A stretch of DNA of 64,000 bases from Himantopus leucocephalus (lineage: Eukaryota; Chordata; Aves; Charadriiformes; Recurvirostridae), in NCBI GenBank assembly GCA_003993805.1, contig RSEF01000003.1, positions 39,208,737 through 39,272,736 of the forward strand, read 5' to 3'. The notes below the pieces were generated by a model. The model saw nothing but the letters and a program-made list of their open reading frames with translations. It ran no database searches and had not been told where the DNA came from. Each line of letters opens with the position of its first letter. Position 1 is the first letter of the stretch. Both the position numbers and the translations under genes were made by a program. Below are positions 52,646-63,952 of this stretch, piece by piece.

Positions 52646-55600
52646 ACAGAACGTTTTGAAATACAGTTTGTAGTTAGAGTTGCTCAGGAGAGTTTAACTA
52701 GCATAACTACTTAATTTAGATAGTAGCAGTTATTTGAAAAATATAGTCTAACATTTCAGGATTGTCAGATTGTTTGTGGATATGCAAACAAAAGTTAACC
52801 TCTGTTATGTACCTGGCTTTTTTTTTGTTTGTTTTAAAAAGAGAAGTTCAATGCTTGAGAAACATCCATTGCATTTCTTTATACTGGTTTTATTTCATTT
52901 TTTCCATTTTCTGTATAGAACCAAAAATGGCCAAACGAGTGCTACAGACGTGTTGGAATGGAGTTGTCAGTTTCTGTTACTGATTTTGTATTTTGCTGCT
53001 TGGAACAAGTGTTCTCCCTCAAGGTTTTTCATCCCCTCTAATATTAAAGGGGAAAATTCTTATGAGCGATGTTTAATCCCAGCAAGACAGAAAGCTTTAG
53101 GATTAAAATGTGTAATTTCAAGTTGTAGATGGCTAGCATACAAGAACACAAAGTTGAGTCTGTCTGTTTACTGGCTTACTCATCTTTTTGAATGATAATT
53201 TAGACTTCCAACTGTTTTGAGTTGAGATTCAGCCCTTTAATTACATATGTTTATGTATAGTAGCAAACTTGAAGACATTATGGTAGAGTGTTCTCTACTC
53301 TTGGTAATGACCCAACTATCACTCGAGTGTTTGGAGCCAGCTCTCAGTAGCCAGTTTCACTCGTTCTTCTGTGCTTTTGTAGTTTCCAAACTATTCTCTG
53401 TGTCTAGAACGACTACGAATTTTCAAGTGATTAGTAGAAAAATATTTTGGTAATTAGCAGTAACTGTGTATTAGAGTACTTATTCATTTTAATAGATTTT
53501 TTTTTTCCTAGCTGTAGGTGAAAGACATTCACAAACAAGTTTTTATTCATGTTGCAATCATGACAGGAATGTTATTTATCCCATACATTTGTATATAGCA
53601 GCACATGAAGTATGTGGGTGTACTAAATATCAGCAGACTTCAGTTACTTTTATCTTCTGAGAAGGATGGGTAGCACACCACTTTTAGAAATACACTGGTC
53701 CTCCACTTCTTTCTGAAATTTTTATTGCTTCAGAAGGAAGGATGCGAACATATTCAATTTTAACCTTCCACAAGGAAAATAAATCTTTAGCCACTTTTAA
53801 CAGAATATTAAAAATTAAGTTTTGCTAGATTTAATTTTTCAATAGCATCCTTCAGTGATAATGGCATTTTTGGTTTTTTATGTTTTCAGTGCCATTTTCA
53901 ATTGCTAAGGTATCTTTTATTACCTTTAATTGATTTAGTTAATCATCTGTAATGAAAATTCAGAGAGTAAATACTCTCTGGTAGTTACAGAGCTTAGTAT
54001 ATGCATCCATATGTTTTGTTCTTGTAAATAATGTGCATCATCACTTTGTGGACTGTCTGAAAAAAATAATGTAGATAGTACCAATAATACATCTATATAT
54101 CAGATACAGATTTACATAAGGCACATATTAATATCTATAATATATTTATCATACTATATATAGTATTATATATAGGTAAAGTCCATATTATAGATAGCGT
54201 TTGGACATAAGCAGGCTTAATTCTGTTCCAATTTTTGCATGTTTGAGTTGGCAAACTTAAATTAATGCCACTAATGTATGTATTTTTGTATGTATTTGCA
54301 ACCAGAGAATGAACGGTGACATTCAAAATTTTCAGCTCCATTACAGGCACTGGGGAGGATGTGCTTTTTGATTCGTACAGACATTTTTTGCAGGTTTGAC
54401 TCTGTACCTTTTTGCTTTCAGGTTGTCCCTACACAGTCACCTTACTTTGCTGCCCCTGGAAGCTTCTTTTACTTTCCTTCTCCTAAACTAGCTACTCTAG
54501 GTATCCCCCAAGTTTTTCTTTCTCGCGCAGGGTTCAGTTTTTCTCCTCTCCCATTTCCGCTCTTCTCCCTTTATTCCCTAGTCTTTTGTTCCCGACATCT
54601 CTTCTGTAAATAACTTGCTGGATGCCATCTTTCTGTATTGGATTTTGCTTCAATGAGGTAGTTTCTGTTTCATATTGTTGGAGGAATAGGATGAGGCATT
54701 ATAAATATAGGAGAAAGAGCATTCCATTTAGCAGGTGTAGAGGCAGGAGATAGCTGTAGCCTCTGGATTATACTCAATGCATAGATTTTTCAATAATTTT
54801 GTGCTTTAGTAATTGTTATTGTAATTTTTTACCCTCCTCCCACTGCACTCTTATCCCTCCCACATGTAGTGTAGCCAGATGCCTTACATTTTCACAGGAA
54901 TACTAAAAGGATATCAAAGGTCTTGGTTTGCCAAGTTTTAAGTCTCGTCTCCAAAAAGTAGTATTTACCAGCAGTGTGCAGCTTTAGGCAGACACCCAGC
55001 AAAGAAAATTTCAGCCTACATGATTGAAGTGTGATAGGATTAAAGATGAGAGGATGGTTTCGTCAGGAGTAGGATGAGATAATCTTAAAGCAGATGATGC
55101 TTCTAGTCTCTTCTGTTATGAAGGTAGCCTGACACATTTCTTAGAGCTACAGCTGAGGAAGTTAAGAAAACAAAAGCCTGTTAACCCTAGCCTCACCTTA
55201 TCATGATCGTAACTTGAACTTCAACCATATCCCTGAAGATGGGGGTTTCTTTGATCTCATGAGTAATACTTGCACTCAGTTACAAGCCTGGTTAAGTATC
55301 CTAAGCAGCTCTACTTTGTCATGCTCCCCAAGTTCCTGTCATCTGCTTCTGTCCTCATTGTTCCTCTTCCAGCTGTTCCATTAAATTCCCTCTTCCTGTG
55401 TCCATCCTGCTATAGCTCTTTCCTCTAAATGTTGCGGATGGTTCTCATCCTATCCAAGACCTAGCTGAATTTATAAAAGCAGTGAGGTTGGATTACTGTT
55501 TGTCTTTTGAGTCTCCACTGTATATGCAGGTTTGTTAAAAGTAATGTCACCTCCTTGACCAGTGAGCAGTCTGACTTAGATAATAATTTATGGATGTATG

Positions 55601-55981
55601 GTAAATACATGTTTGTGCATCAAGGAATACACACATGTGTAGTGCAATATTTAATTTATTCCTCTTTTGTTTTTTATCCTTGTGTCTGTCAAGCTTCTGA
55701 GGTGTTCTGCTAAGCTGCAGAAAAAAATCCTGTTGACAGACATACCCACTTCCACCCTTCTTTGCTCTTTCAAATAAAAAGAATTGCAGTTTGCATGAAA
55801 GTTCTTAAATCAAGGCGTCCTCACAAAGACCCCCCCAATATCAGTTCTTTCATGCCTGTATTAAGAATGGTCCAGTACAAGTAAATCTGCTGATATTTGC
55901 TGTGGTTTTGTATCATGGAGACGGAGACCATTTCTTAGATAATTGTGTCCCAAATTGTTTAGGTGTTCAAGCATACAAATC

Positions 55982-56004
55982 AATGCCTTGAANAATGCCT
56001 TGAA
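55982..56004 (+). repeat. 11-bp duplication around a single N
   Basis: The bases aatgccttgaa occur immediately on both sides of the N at 55993. This is the same restart pattern as at the longer N-joined duplications. Confidence 0.85.
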
Positions 56005-56889
56005 CTAAGGCTTTAAGCTCGTTATGAGCTAGTAATATGCATTTCAGAAGGTCAGCTATGAGTATGCATCTTGTACAATTAACACTGGCAACAAAGGCAT
56101 AAGAGAGAAAGCAAAAGCAGGGTAGAGGGTGCTTATGTGTGTTGGGTGTTTAGAAATCTGCTCAGTCTGATGCAGTTGCTTGGAGAATATTTAAAAGACA
56201 TTCCTGTAAAGTTGTGGATGATAGTTGAGGTTTCAGGACCCTGAATATGTGAAGGAAAAGTACATCAAGCCAATATAATTTATTTCTGTGAAAGAATAGC
56301 ATGCCTTGTGAAGTGGTACATGTCACATAACATGACTTTTGTAAAGCGTTGACATTAACTGGAATAAATAAAATGTAATTCACCAAGAGTAAGTGCAAGG
56401 TTTTATGCTAAAGAATAGTCAACTACATCAGTAAAAGGTGTGGGTTGACTGGTAGGTGGTAGCTCTACCAAAAGGAAGTTACAGTGGATCGTAAGTGAAC
56501 AGGACTTCTGTTGCCACATTCATTATTGATTAATTTGTGATTTGATAAATCATTTTAGATCACACATTTGATCTGGATCAGCTTTGAACAAGTGATAGCA
56601 TTCCAGAACATGAGATGTGATGTTTGTGTCTATTCTGTGGTAGCTGCAGGAAAATAAAATACACTTTTGACAGAGTAACCTTAACTTCACAACAGTGTTT
56701 AAATATGTTTGCATGAGTAGAGTTCTAGTAGGTTAGTGTTTTGCATATGTAATGTTTAGTGCAGTATGCTACACGGTGAAATCTAATACGCAGTCTCATT
56801 GAACCGTTGCCTGAATTACCACTGTTGTGCTCTTGTGACGAAGGAGTAATAGGCAGTCTACTGTATGTTTGTGTGACAAGAAAGATCTT

Positions 56890-57290
56890 GGATCTGAAAG
56901 GACAACCTGTGAGGACAGATTGGTTAAACTGATTTAGGCCAGAGAAGACTGAAGAGAGATAAAATAGTGTTCGAATGTCTAAAAGGAATAGCTGCTGAAA
57001 AGATAAAATAAATTAGTCAATAGGGCAAGAAACAATATGTTTAAATTATTGGAACAGTTGCATTAAATACTAGGAAAAATCTTTCAACTATAAAAATAAT
57101 TGATTTCCTTGTAGTTGGATGGAATAGTTTGACAGAGGTTGTGAAACCACTACTTTCCAGGGGTTGTAGAAAGAGTTTAGAGAAATACTTACGAGAAATA
57201 GCATAAGTAGACCTGATTCTGCCATGAGGCAGGACTAGATGATTTCCTGGAGCAGCCCCACTGGAGGTGTGTGTGGGGTTATTCTATATT
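56890..57290 (+). repeat. Old CR1-family LINE 3' end
   Basis: The + strand shows the last part of CR1 ORF2 and its 3' UTR in order: tgaggacagattggttaaac, ccagagaagactgaagag, gggcaagaaacaat, ctaggaaaaatctttc, gaggttgtgaaacca, ctgccatgaggcaggacta and gatgatttcctgg, ending in attctat at 57281-57287. It is diverged but collinear. It lies 500 bp upstream of AKT3 exon 3 and shares its orientation. Confidence 0.8.
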
Positions 57291-57728
57291 TAATAGTCAG
57301 ACTAGATTCAACACTGAATTTTCTCAGATCGGGTATTTTACAATAAATCTAATCCTGAAGTGACAGTAGCATGGGTAATTGTGGCATGGTTGCCATTGAA
57401 GGGAAAATGTCATATTCCTCCTGCCAGGTACAGATGGAAAAATGTGCCTGTGGCTACTGCTGTTACCTTGGCATACTAGAGCAATCTGGGATCTAATACT
57501 CTTCTTACCCTCATAACACAGACCTAGTTTGCAAATGGAGATCGCACTCTTTATGTGGGCAACAGTACAAGTTCCATCAGTTTCTCTGACTGCTTTCTTC
57601 ACCTTACAATTATTACCTGCTACCTTTTGTTCAAGCCCATGGTTATATTGCCATTCTGTATTTCGTTATATGTGCTGGATACATGCTGGATAGGGATACG
57701 TAAGCTATATGTATTTTACTTAAGTAAT

Positions 57729-57792
57729 TTTATTTGCTCTTCCCCTGTTAACTGGCAATGTATAAAAGAGGCAATGTTATGCATTTCTCTAG
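57729..57792 (+). other. AKT3: Exon 3 splice acceptor region
   Basis: The pyrimidine-rich stretch sits at about 57729-57747 and is followed by ttaact, a possible branch site. The last 40 bases are purine-interrupted and include AG dinucleotides near 57767-57770, then gcatttctctag at the junction. The acceptor is placed by reading frame and looks moderate. Confidence 0.75.
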
Positions 57793-57904
57793 AATGTCAG
57801 CTAATGAAAACAGAGCGACCAAAGCCAAACACATTCATTATCAGATGTCTTCAGTGGACCACTGTCATAGAGAGGACATTCCATGTAGACACTCCGGAGG
57901 AACG
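57793..57904 (+). CDS. AKT3: AKT3 coding exon 3 (PH domain, C-terminal half)
   Basis: This 112-bp exon encodes residues 58-95. It starts with AA, completing Lys58 from exon 2, and reads [18 protein letters not shown], then [18 protein letters not shown], and ends with CG of the Arg95 codon. It covers the later PH-domain strands. Cys59 and Cys76 correspond to the cysteine pair reported to form a disulfide in AKT PH domains. The acceptor is ctctag ending at 57792 and the donor is gtgagg from 57905. The length is not a multiple of three, so skipping it would shift the frame. Phase agrees with exon 2 on the left and exon 4 on the right, which fixes both ends. The TERPKPNTF and VDTPEE segments fit AKT3 rather than its paralogues. 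Confidence 0.97.
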
Positions 57905-59406
57905 GTGAGGGTTTTATTTTTGTTTTGCTTTCTGTATTCCTTACGCAGAAGCCTCGGCAGTCTCTGGTGGGACCGCACAGTGATCAGCACTTGGAACTGT
58001 GACATTCTGAGCACATCTGAACTGTTATTTGAAGAATTTATGTCAGCTTTTGTAAAATACTCTCTGAGCTCATAGCTAGTGTAAGAGTTGCCTGTGAGTA
58101 GGTGGGATGAGTGTGTTCAAATAAGCCAAAACTGTGTCATGATATGTCTCTGAAGTGTTAAATTTTGAACTATAGAAGCCTGCATTGAAATACTTTCCAG
58201 CCTCGCTGTCTTAAGTTTTCCTTTTACTCCACCTAAAATGCTCGTTTTTTTGGTACAGAAAGCAGAATGATTGTTACAATTTATTTTATATTTGCTTATT
58301 AGTTTTTCTTGTTTCAGTAAACATATACAAACTCTTAAGAATTAACTTTGTTTATGCACCAAAAGCATGTGGGAGATATGGGATGGTTTACATTACTAAA
58401 ATGTTCTATACTATGTCTCTGGTTAGATGCACCGAGTCTTCCCACCATGGGCATCTGTCCTATTGAGACTAATACTATGATTTGGCTTTATTCATATTGT
58501 TTGTATCAATAAGTAACCAACGACTTTGCTTCTTCTGTTGTTTCTCTTTCATCAGTATAGTCACTTAGAAATTTTTTTGTTCTGCCTTGGTACTGTTTCT
58601 CCACCCTATCTTTCTTCTGTGTACGCAGCGTGGTACCTCTTACTGCATTCGCTAGTACCACCAGACTCCTCCCGTATCCCCTGCTGGCTGGCCAAAAAGC
58701 AGCAGGTACTTCTCTTGGTGTGGGGCTATGGTGTGCTGCTGGGCTGGCTGGTGTATCTGTGCAGGTTAGCCAGCACGCAGAGTAGCCATGGGCTCAGCTG
58801 CCCCTGCTCGTCCATCCACAGAAGCCCTCATCTGGGCCTGCCCCTCCATGCAGCCACTGGTTTTTATGACGCTTGTAGGAATTTAATTATCTTTGAGGGC
58901 CTCTTTCTCAGGGGAATTTGAAATTGGCCAAAAAAGTTGAGTTTTAAGAGGAGATAGACAAAGAGTTGAACACATGGCATGGTTTAAGAAATCTTATTTA
59001 TTTTCTGTGAAAATGTCTTGCAGGGAGGGGGAACAGCAAAAAAGTCTCTTAAAATAGCAAGTTATTATCAGATAATATCAGATAGGAGATGACATTCTAT
59101 CCTCTGAACTGTATTATACCTGGAGCAAGTGTTTTCAAGTTTTCGCTATTAAAATATTTACAAAATCAGACACTGGTAATTCTTGAAATTAACAGTGCAG
59201 TGATCCTTTTTGATGCTGGTCAACTTCACCACCTTTAACATAATGCAGAATTTGGAAGGAAATAGAAGTGATTAATTTGTATGAGTCTTCTGCTCTGTAA
59301 CATGGGAATTGAACATTGAAGCAATGTAACGTTTGAAAAACTTTAAACCATTTATTTGTATGCATTTTATGAGTTCCTAATAGGGATGTTGGCTTGTTCA
59401 TGATAG
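57905..59406 (+). other. AKT3: AKT3 intron 3, complete
   Basis: This short intron of 1,502 bp runs from donor gtgagg to acceptor tgatag. A 131-codon open frame at 58526-58921 lies inside it. It is leucine-rich with no recognisable domain, and I treat it as accidental. I see no repeats. Confidence 0.92.
59374..59406 (+). other. AKT3: Exon 4 splice acceptor region, weak
   Basis: A branch-like tcctaat ends near 59381. The next 25 bases are G/T mixed rather than pyrimidine-rich, and the intron ends in tgatag. A competing AG lies at 59382-59383. The junction is fixed by phase with exon 3. Confidence 0.75.
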
Positions 59407-59551
59407 GGAAGAATGGACAGAAGCAATCCAGGCTGTAGCAGACAGACTTCAGAGGCAAGAAGAAGAGAGGATGAACTGTAGTCCAACTTCACAGATAGAC
59501 AATATAGGAGAAGAAGAGATGGATGCTTCAACAACCCATCATAAAAGGAAG
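59407..59551 (+). CDS. AKT3: AKT3 coding exon 4 (end of PH domain and linker)
   Basis: This 145-bp exon encodes residues 95-143. The first G completes Arg95. The frame then reads EEWTEAIQAVADRLQRQEEE, the amphipathic C-terminal helix of the PH domain, followed by the acidic linker RMNCSPTSQIDNIGEEEMD and a basic HHKRK end just before the kinase domain. Ser120-Pro121 lies in the linker, where AKT paralogues are phosphorylated. The exon ends in phase 0 with AAG and donor gtaatg from 59552. The acceptor is tgatag ending at 59406, with a poor pyrimidine tract. The linker is the least conserved part among AKT paralogues, so its match to AKT3 is the best paralogue evidence here. The next exon, which begins the kinase domain, was not found before the window ends. 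Confidence 0.97.
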
Positions 59552-59900
59552 GTAATGACATTAAAAAATAACTGGCAAGACTCAATATGTAAATAATTTT
59601 TGTAGAATGGCTTAGTTGGGTAAAACAATATACAGGGAATAGTATTTCTACATAAATTTCAGTGTATTACAAGCATAAAAGTACTTATTTGGTTTATTTC
59701 AATAAAGCTGAACTGCTCTAGTTTTATTTATTTGTTGTGCTATCTGATACAGCACTTCCGAAAAACAATGTTCGGCCGTTCAGGCACATGTTAACATTCT
59801 GCTTATTGTTTGAGTATTATTTTCATCTTTTCCTTTTTGTTTGTTTACTCCTTTAGAAGTATGGTAATAAAATATTTTCCTTAGACAAGTAGATTTGCCC

Positions 59901-59954
59901 CCTTTCTCATGCAAATAATACCCAGTACAAATTAGATAATTTGCATGAGAAAGG
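59901..59954. repeat. Perfect 16-bp inverted repeat carrying two octamer motifs
   Basis: The left arm, cctttctcatgcaaat (59901-59916), is the exact reverse complement of the right arm (59939-59954), with a 22-base spacer. Each arm contains ATGCAAAT or its complement ATTTGCAT, the canonical POU/Oct octamer, so two octamers face each other. It lies 350 bp downstream of exon 4. It could be a regulatory element, a hairpin, or the trace of a small transposon. Confidence 0.9.
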
Positions 59955-62900
59955 CTAGCAGGATTTGGCTTTTTAATGACCTTGTTTTTTGCTATCTGGG
60001 AAAATAACTCTGCTTTAGTTTTCAACTGAGTGAGAGAAAACAGTGTTTTATTTTTTTTGCAGTCCTTCAGAGCTTTTGCTGTAAGTAGGAATATGTACAT
60101 TGTTGGCTATAACATACTTGTAGTTGTATCTCCAGAGTCAACAGGATAAACACACAACTAAGGACATGTTTTAAAGATTCAGTGCCACACAAAAATTTGC
60201 TTATTATTTTGTGTTTCCATTTTGTCTTGTGTTTCTGTAAGTACAGACTACTCCTGAAGAATGGATCATTCAAATGGATGTCTCTCATTTACTATAGAGG
60301 ATTGACATGACTCAAGAAATGCATTGAAATTGCATGAGAAATAATAACCTGTTTCTATAGGGCTGGCTTTATTTTTTCTAGCTAGAAGTGAAACCTGTAG
60401 AAAACTGAGTGGAAGTCTGCTGACAGAGCAAAATCATCTTACAGCTAATGTAACTGAATGCCTTTCAATGATGAACAATGAAAAGAAATAGTGAACGTGT
60501 GCCTTTACTCATAAAGCATGTTTTGTTCGTTGCACTATACGAAGTAGGAATCATAGAAAAATCAGTGGCTGAAAACTATACCCTTATGAATATAACAAAG
60601 GTGTCATAGGAAATCTTAGTTCTATCATGTCCTAGCTTTTGAGAACTTGATTTTGCAGTGCAAACATAGTTCTTTCATGTTGTTTCATTGTATGCAATTT
60701 TCTAACCTTTTTCCAGTATAGAAGAAGGTAAAAACTAATTATATACAGCTGTAACAATACCCTCATCGTACATTGTCAGGTTGACATTGAACTTTTAGCC
60801 TTGCGGCATAGATGTTTAATGATTGTGCTCCGGGGTAAAATATGATAAGTGACAGCAAGAGAGAAGCAGCGTTCGAGATGTGTCAGCCTTTCTGAGAAGC
60901 AGTGTGATTATGTGGAACGGATTTGGGTTTGCTCTGCTAAAGATCTGAGCACTATTCCAAGTCTGTGTATCCTCTTAGTGCAGTACAAAACCACTGCATA
61001 ACAACAGGCATTTTCAAGGTGTCAAAATTAATGCTGTCGAATATAAGTAGTTTATCTGGAATGTATACTTTCCTTGTTCACAGTGCAGTCCGTTTTCCCA
61101 TACAACAAAAGGAGCTGTGGGAACAGGAGGAGGAGGAAGATCAGTTTTGTTTCTGTCTTGCTGCTTATGCTCTTAAGAAATGCTGAAATAAGGTGCTGGG
61201 ACAGTGCATGTGCAGTGCTGCAGAATATATAACGGCTTTGTCAACAAGCCAAAAGCAGACTCTACAAAACAAAGGTGAAATGAAAAATGGTGATATTCGA
61301 CACCTAATAATAGAGCGGAATGGAGTTTTTGTAGCCAGTGAAGAACATACTGATGACAGCAAGGATATTTTTTTGCCAAAACTCAAAATCCCACTACAGA
61401 TTTTGCACTGTTGGAAGACTTTAACAAAAGGTTCTCAGAAGTTTTTGGAATCAAAAATATTAAGTGACCATCATGCCAGGGAGTTGTCACTCCCTTGGTG
61501 TTAATTGAAATTGGGAAATATATATTTTTTAGAACTGTTTCTGTTTTGTAGAAATGTTTCTGAAAAGCTTCTGTTAAAGCTTTTGTAGTTGTTAATATAA
61601 TCAGAACCATTTCAGTTATAACAACTTAATGCATTTTTATTGCTTTTTTTTGGTATTGGATTTCTTTTCATTTCAGGGTTTTTTTGCACAATGTGTCCTA
61701 CAAGCTTGTTTTGTCACCTGATTTTACATCTAAGCCCAGCGAATTTTGCTTGTGCGTGCACCAGATGGTATACATATGAGTAGAGGAGCATAATCAGATT
61801 AAGAAACAAGACAGAGAGGAGTGGGCCTGTTGTTCTCTAAAAAGGTAGCAAAAGGTTTAAGAAGAAAACAGTCTTTAGGATGTGGGACTTGATTTGAACA
61901 GGCATGACAGCAATGTCCCTGGCCAGATTAGCTAGAAGAACCGAAAGCACTTTGGTTTTTTTGCAATTATTTTTAAAATGGTGTCAGTGTGCTACTAAAG
62001 TTTTACACTAATAGCATTGGTAAATTTTGGAGCACTAAAAATTCTGAGCAAACTGCTCTTATTTCTTACTGTATTATTCCTTGTAAGTAGAGTTTCTTCC
62101 TGATGAAGTCAGATGAAAACTCCAAGTGATATTATCTTTGTGCACATCAGGAATTTTTAAAAATTAGTTCCTTGGTAGGAATTTTCAACACCTGTAGTAG
62201 GGTGTAGTCTCTTGAACAGATCATCCATAGGGGAGTAAATAGGCTTTAGAGGAGGCTGAACATCATACCGTTCTTTGGTTCATGCAGTTTCCTGTAGCTT
62301 CACTGCTTTTACTTCGTTTACAAATTTGTTTTGCAGGATGCAGAATGAGTAAAGAACAGATTTTTCAGAGGAAACCAAAAAGAAATGCAATGGGGAAAAC
62401 CACTTAATCCTCAGAGCTCGGTAGGAATGAAGAAGGTGGGAAAATCAAGGAGAGAGAATCCGGTCTTATGAGAGCCTGCAAACTTGCTTACCAACATCCC
62501 TCAGGTTTAGGAAGGATTCCCATTTTTCCACCAGTTTTCAGTACACCCTTAGCTATGGCATCTGTGTTTTTATCTCCCAAGGTCTTGTGTTCTTTGGCAG
62601 ACTTTTTTAGTCACCCTGCACTGCGTATCATCTCTAAGCCTTCTGCTGAATTTCTAAAGAATGAGAGCATCAGGAGACTTTATTCTTAGAACTAGCACTA
62701 CCACCATAACCTGCTGTTAAGCCACGGCTCAAAATCTTGCAAAGCTATTACCTTCCTCTTATAAATATACATATATTTTTTAACTTGTTTTCACTGAGCT
62801 TGCAGCTAGATTCGTGACTGCTTTGACGAACATTATGTAAGCAAATTTTGGGCAAATGAGTCTCTCGATTTGACTGGCTTGCTACCCTTAGCATCAAACC

Positions 62901-63250
62901 CATGTCTGTGATCAGTCAAGCCAAGATCATCCTCCTGTGTGCGGGCAAAGGGCTGCTTTTTGAGCTGGCTTTATTTAGGCTGTGGTGGTCCCTCTCTAAA
63001 TCCAGCCTCTCAAAGAAGGTTGGAAATATGGGAAAAAGTTACCCCTTTGAGGCTGCTTGTGATCCCATAAATTTTTGACTGTTAGAAGTGATAAGTTGTT
63101 ATGGTCACTAACTCAATATTCTTTATCAATAAAGCTGTTGGCCATTCTTTGTCAGGGAATGCAATAGCTTATGACTGAAGATACAGAGGATTCTGCCCTA
63201 AATTACTTATCTTCTGCTTGAATTCTGTTTTGAATGCATTTTTGATTTTT

Positions 63251-63428
63251 CATAGAATCATGGANNNNNNNNNNNNNNNNNNNNNNNNNNNNNNNNNNNN
63301 NNNNNNNNNNNNNNNNNNNNNNNNNNNNNNNNNNNNNNNNNNNNNNNNNNNNNNNNNNNNNNNNTTCTGGGCTGCGAGTGCACGTTGCTGGCTCATGTTG
63401 AGCTTCTTGTCAGCCAACACCCTCAAGT
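63251..63428 (-). repeat. CR1 LINE interrupted by an assembly gap
   Basis: Left of the gap, catagaatcatgga is the complement of CR1 3' terminal octamers. Right of the gap, the minus strand reads KLNMSQQRALAAQ, a conserved CR1 ORF2 C-terminal segment. The two pieces face the same way and are normally several hundred bases apart, so the 100-N gap stands for missing CR1 sequence. The 5' end of the element is truncated near 63428. Confidence 0.88.
63265..63364. other. Assembly gap (100 N) inside CR1
   Basis: A run of exactly 100 N lies within the CR1 copy described above. The repeat itself probably broke the assembly. Confidence 0.99.
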
Positions 63429-63952
63429 GTGAGTGGTGAAATCTTCTGAAAGAAGGAATCACTTAGCTTTTTTTCTAAATTAAGTTAATGAAAAATAATG
63501 CTGGTTTACTTTTCTTAAAAAACTCCCACAGCTGTTACATGGAGTAACTTTAAGGGAGCTGGACAGAGGGTAGCCAGGATAATATATCTGCACATTTGCC
63601 TCTACTCATGAAAATGTGCCCAAATTCTAAGCTGTAAGATTCTGTATATGTTGGATACTTTTCAGCTAAGATATCGAGATGTTTGGGCTAAGTCTCAGGT
63701 CTGTTAAGTCCCTGTAGACTTACTTTATATTTTACATAAGACCTACTGCCCAATCTTGAAAAAATACTGCTCTTAAACCTTTGTTTTACTGAAGGAATTA
63801 CATTAAAGTAGCATTAAGGCACTGAAATTTGATTTTAGGAAAAAAAAGTATTCATCTGGCTTAGCTGAGATGACCAAATTCATTATCAAGATTTCGAAAT
63901 GGCATATTTTATGAGTGTTTGGTAAAAAAGTACATGCAGTATTGCATGATAA

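Larger units (their letters stand above)
45122..57792 (+). other. AKT3: AKT3 intron 2, complete
   Basis: This intron of 12,671 bp runs from donor gtacgt to acceptor ctctag. It contains a poly-C/poly-A tract, a GC-rich block near 48 kb, an L2-clade LINE remnant, a CR1 3' end and AT-rich simple sequence. I saw no exon-like conserved frame in it; the longest frames, including 212 codons on the minus strand, are judged accidental. Confidence 0.9.

Noticed and set aside
52770..53195. 141-codon open frame in intron 2
   Set aside because: It is Phe/Leu-rich from T-rich DNA, shows no family resemblance, and has an equally open overlapping frame.
58526..58921. 131-codon open frame inside AKT3 intron 3
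   Set aside because: The hydrophobic, leucine-rich translation comes from T-rich intronic sequence. There is no domain and no splice context. Its position within a 1.5-kb intron makes a separate gene unlikely.
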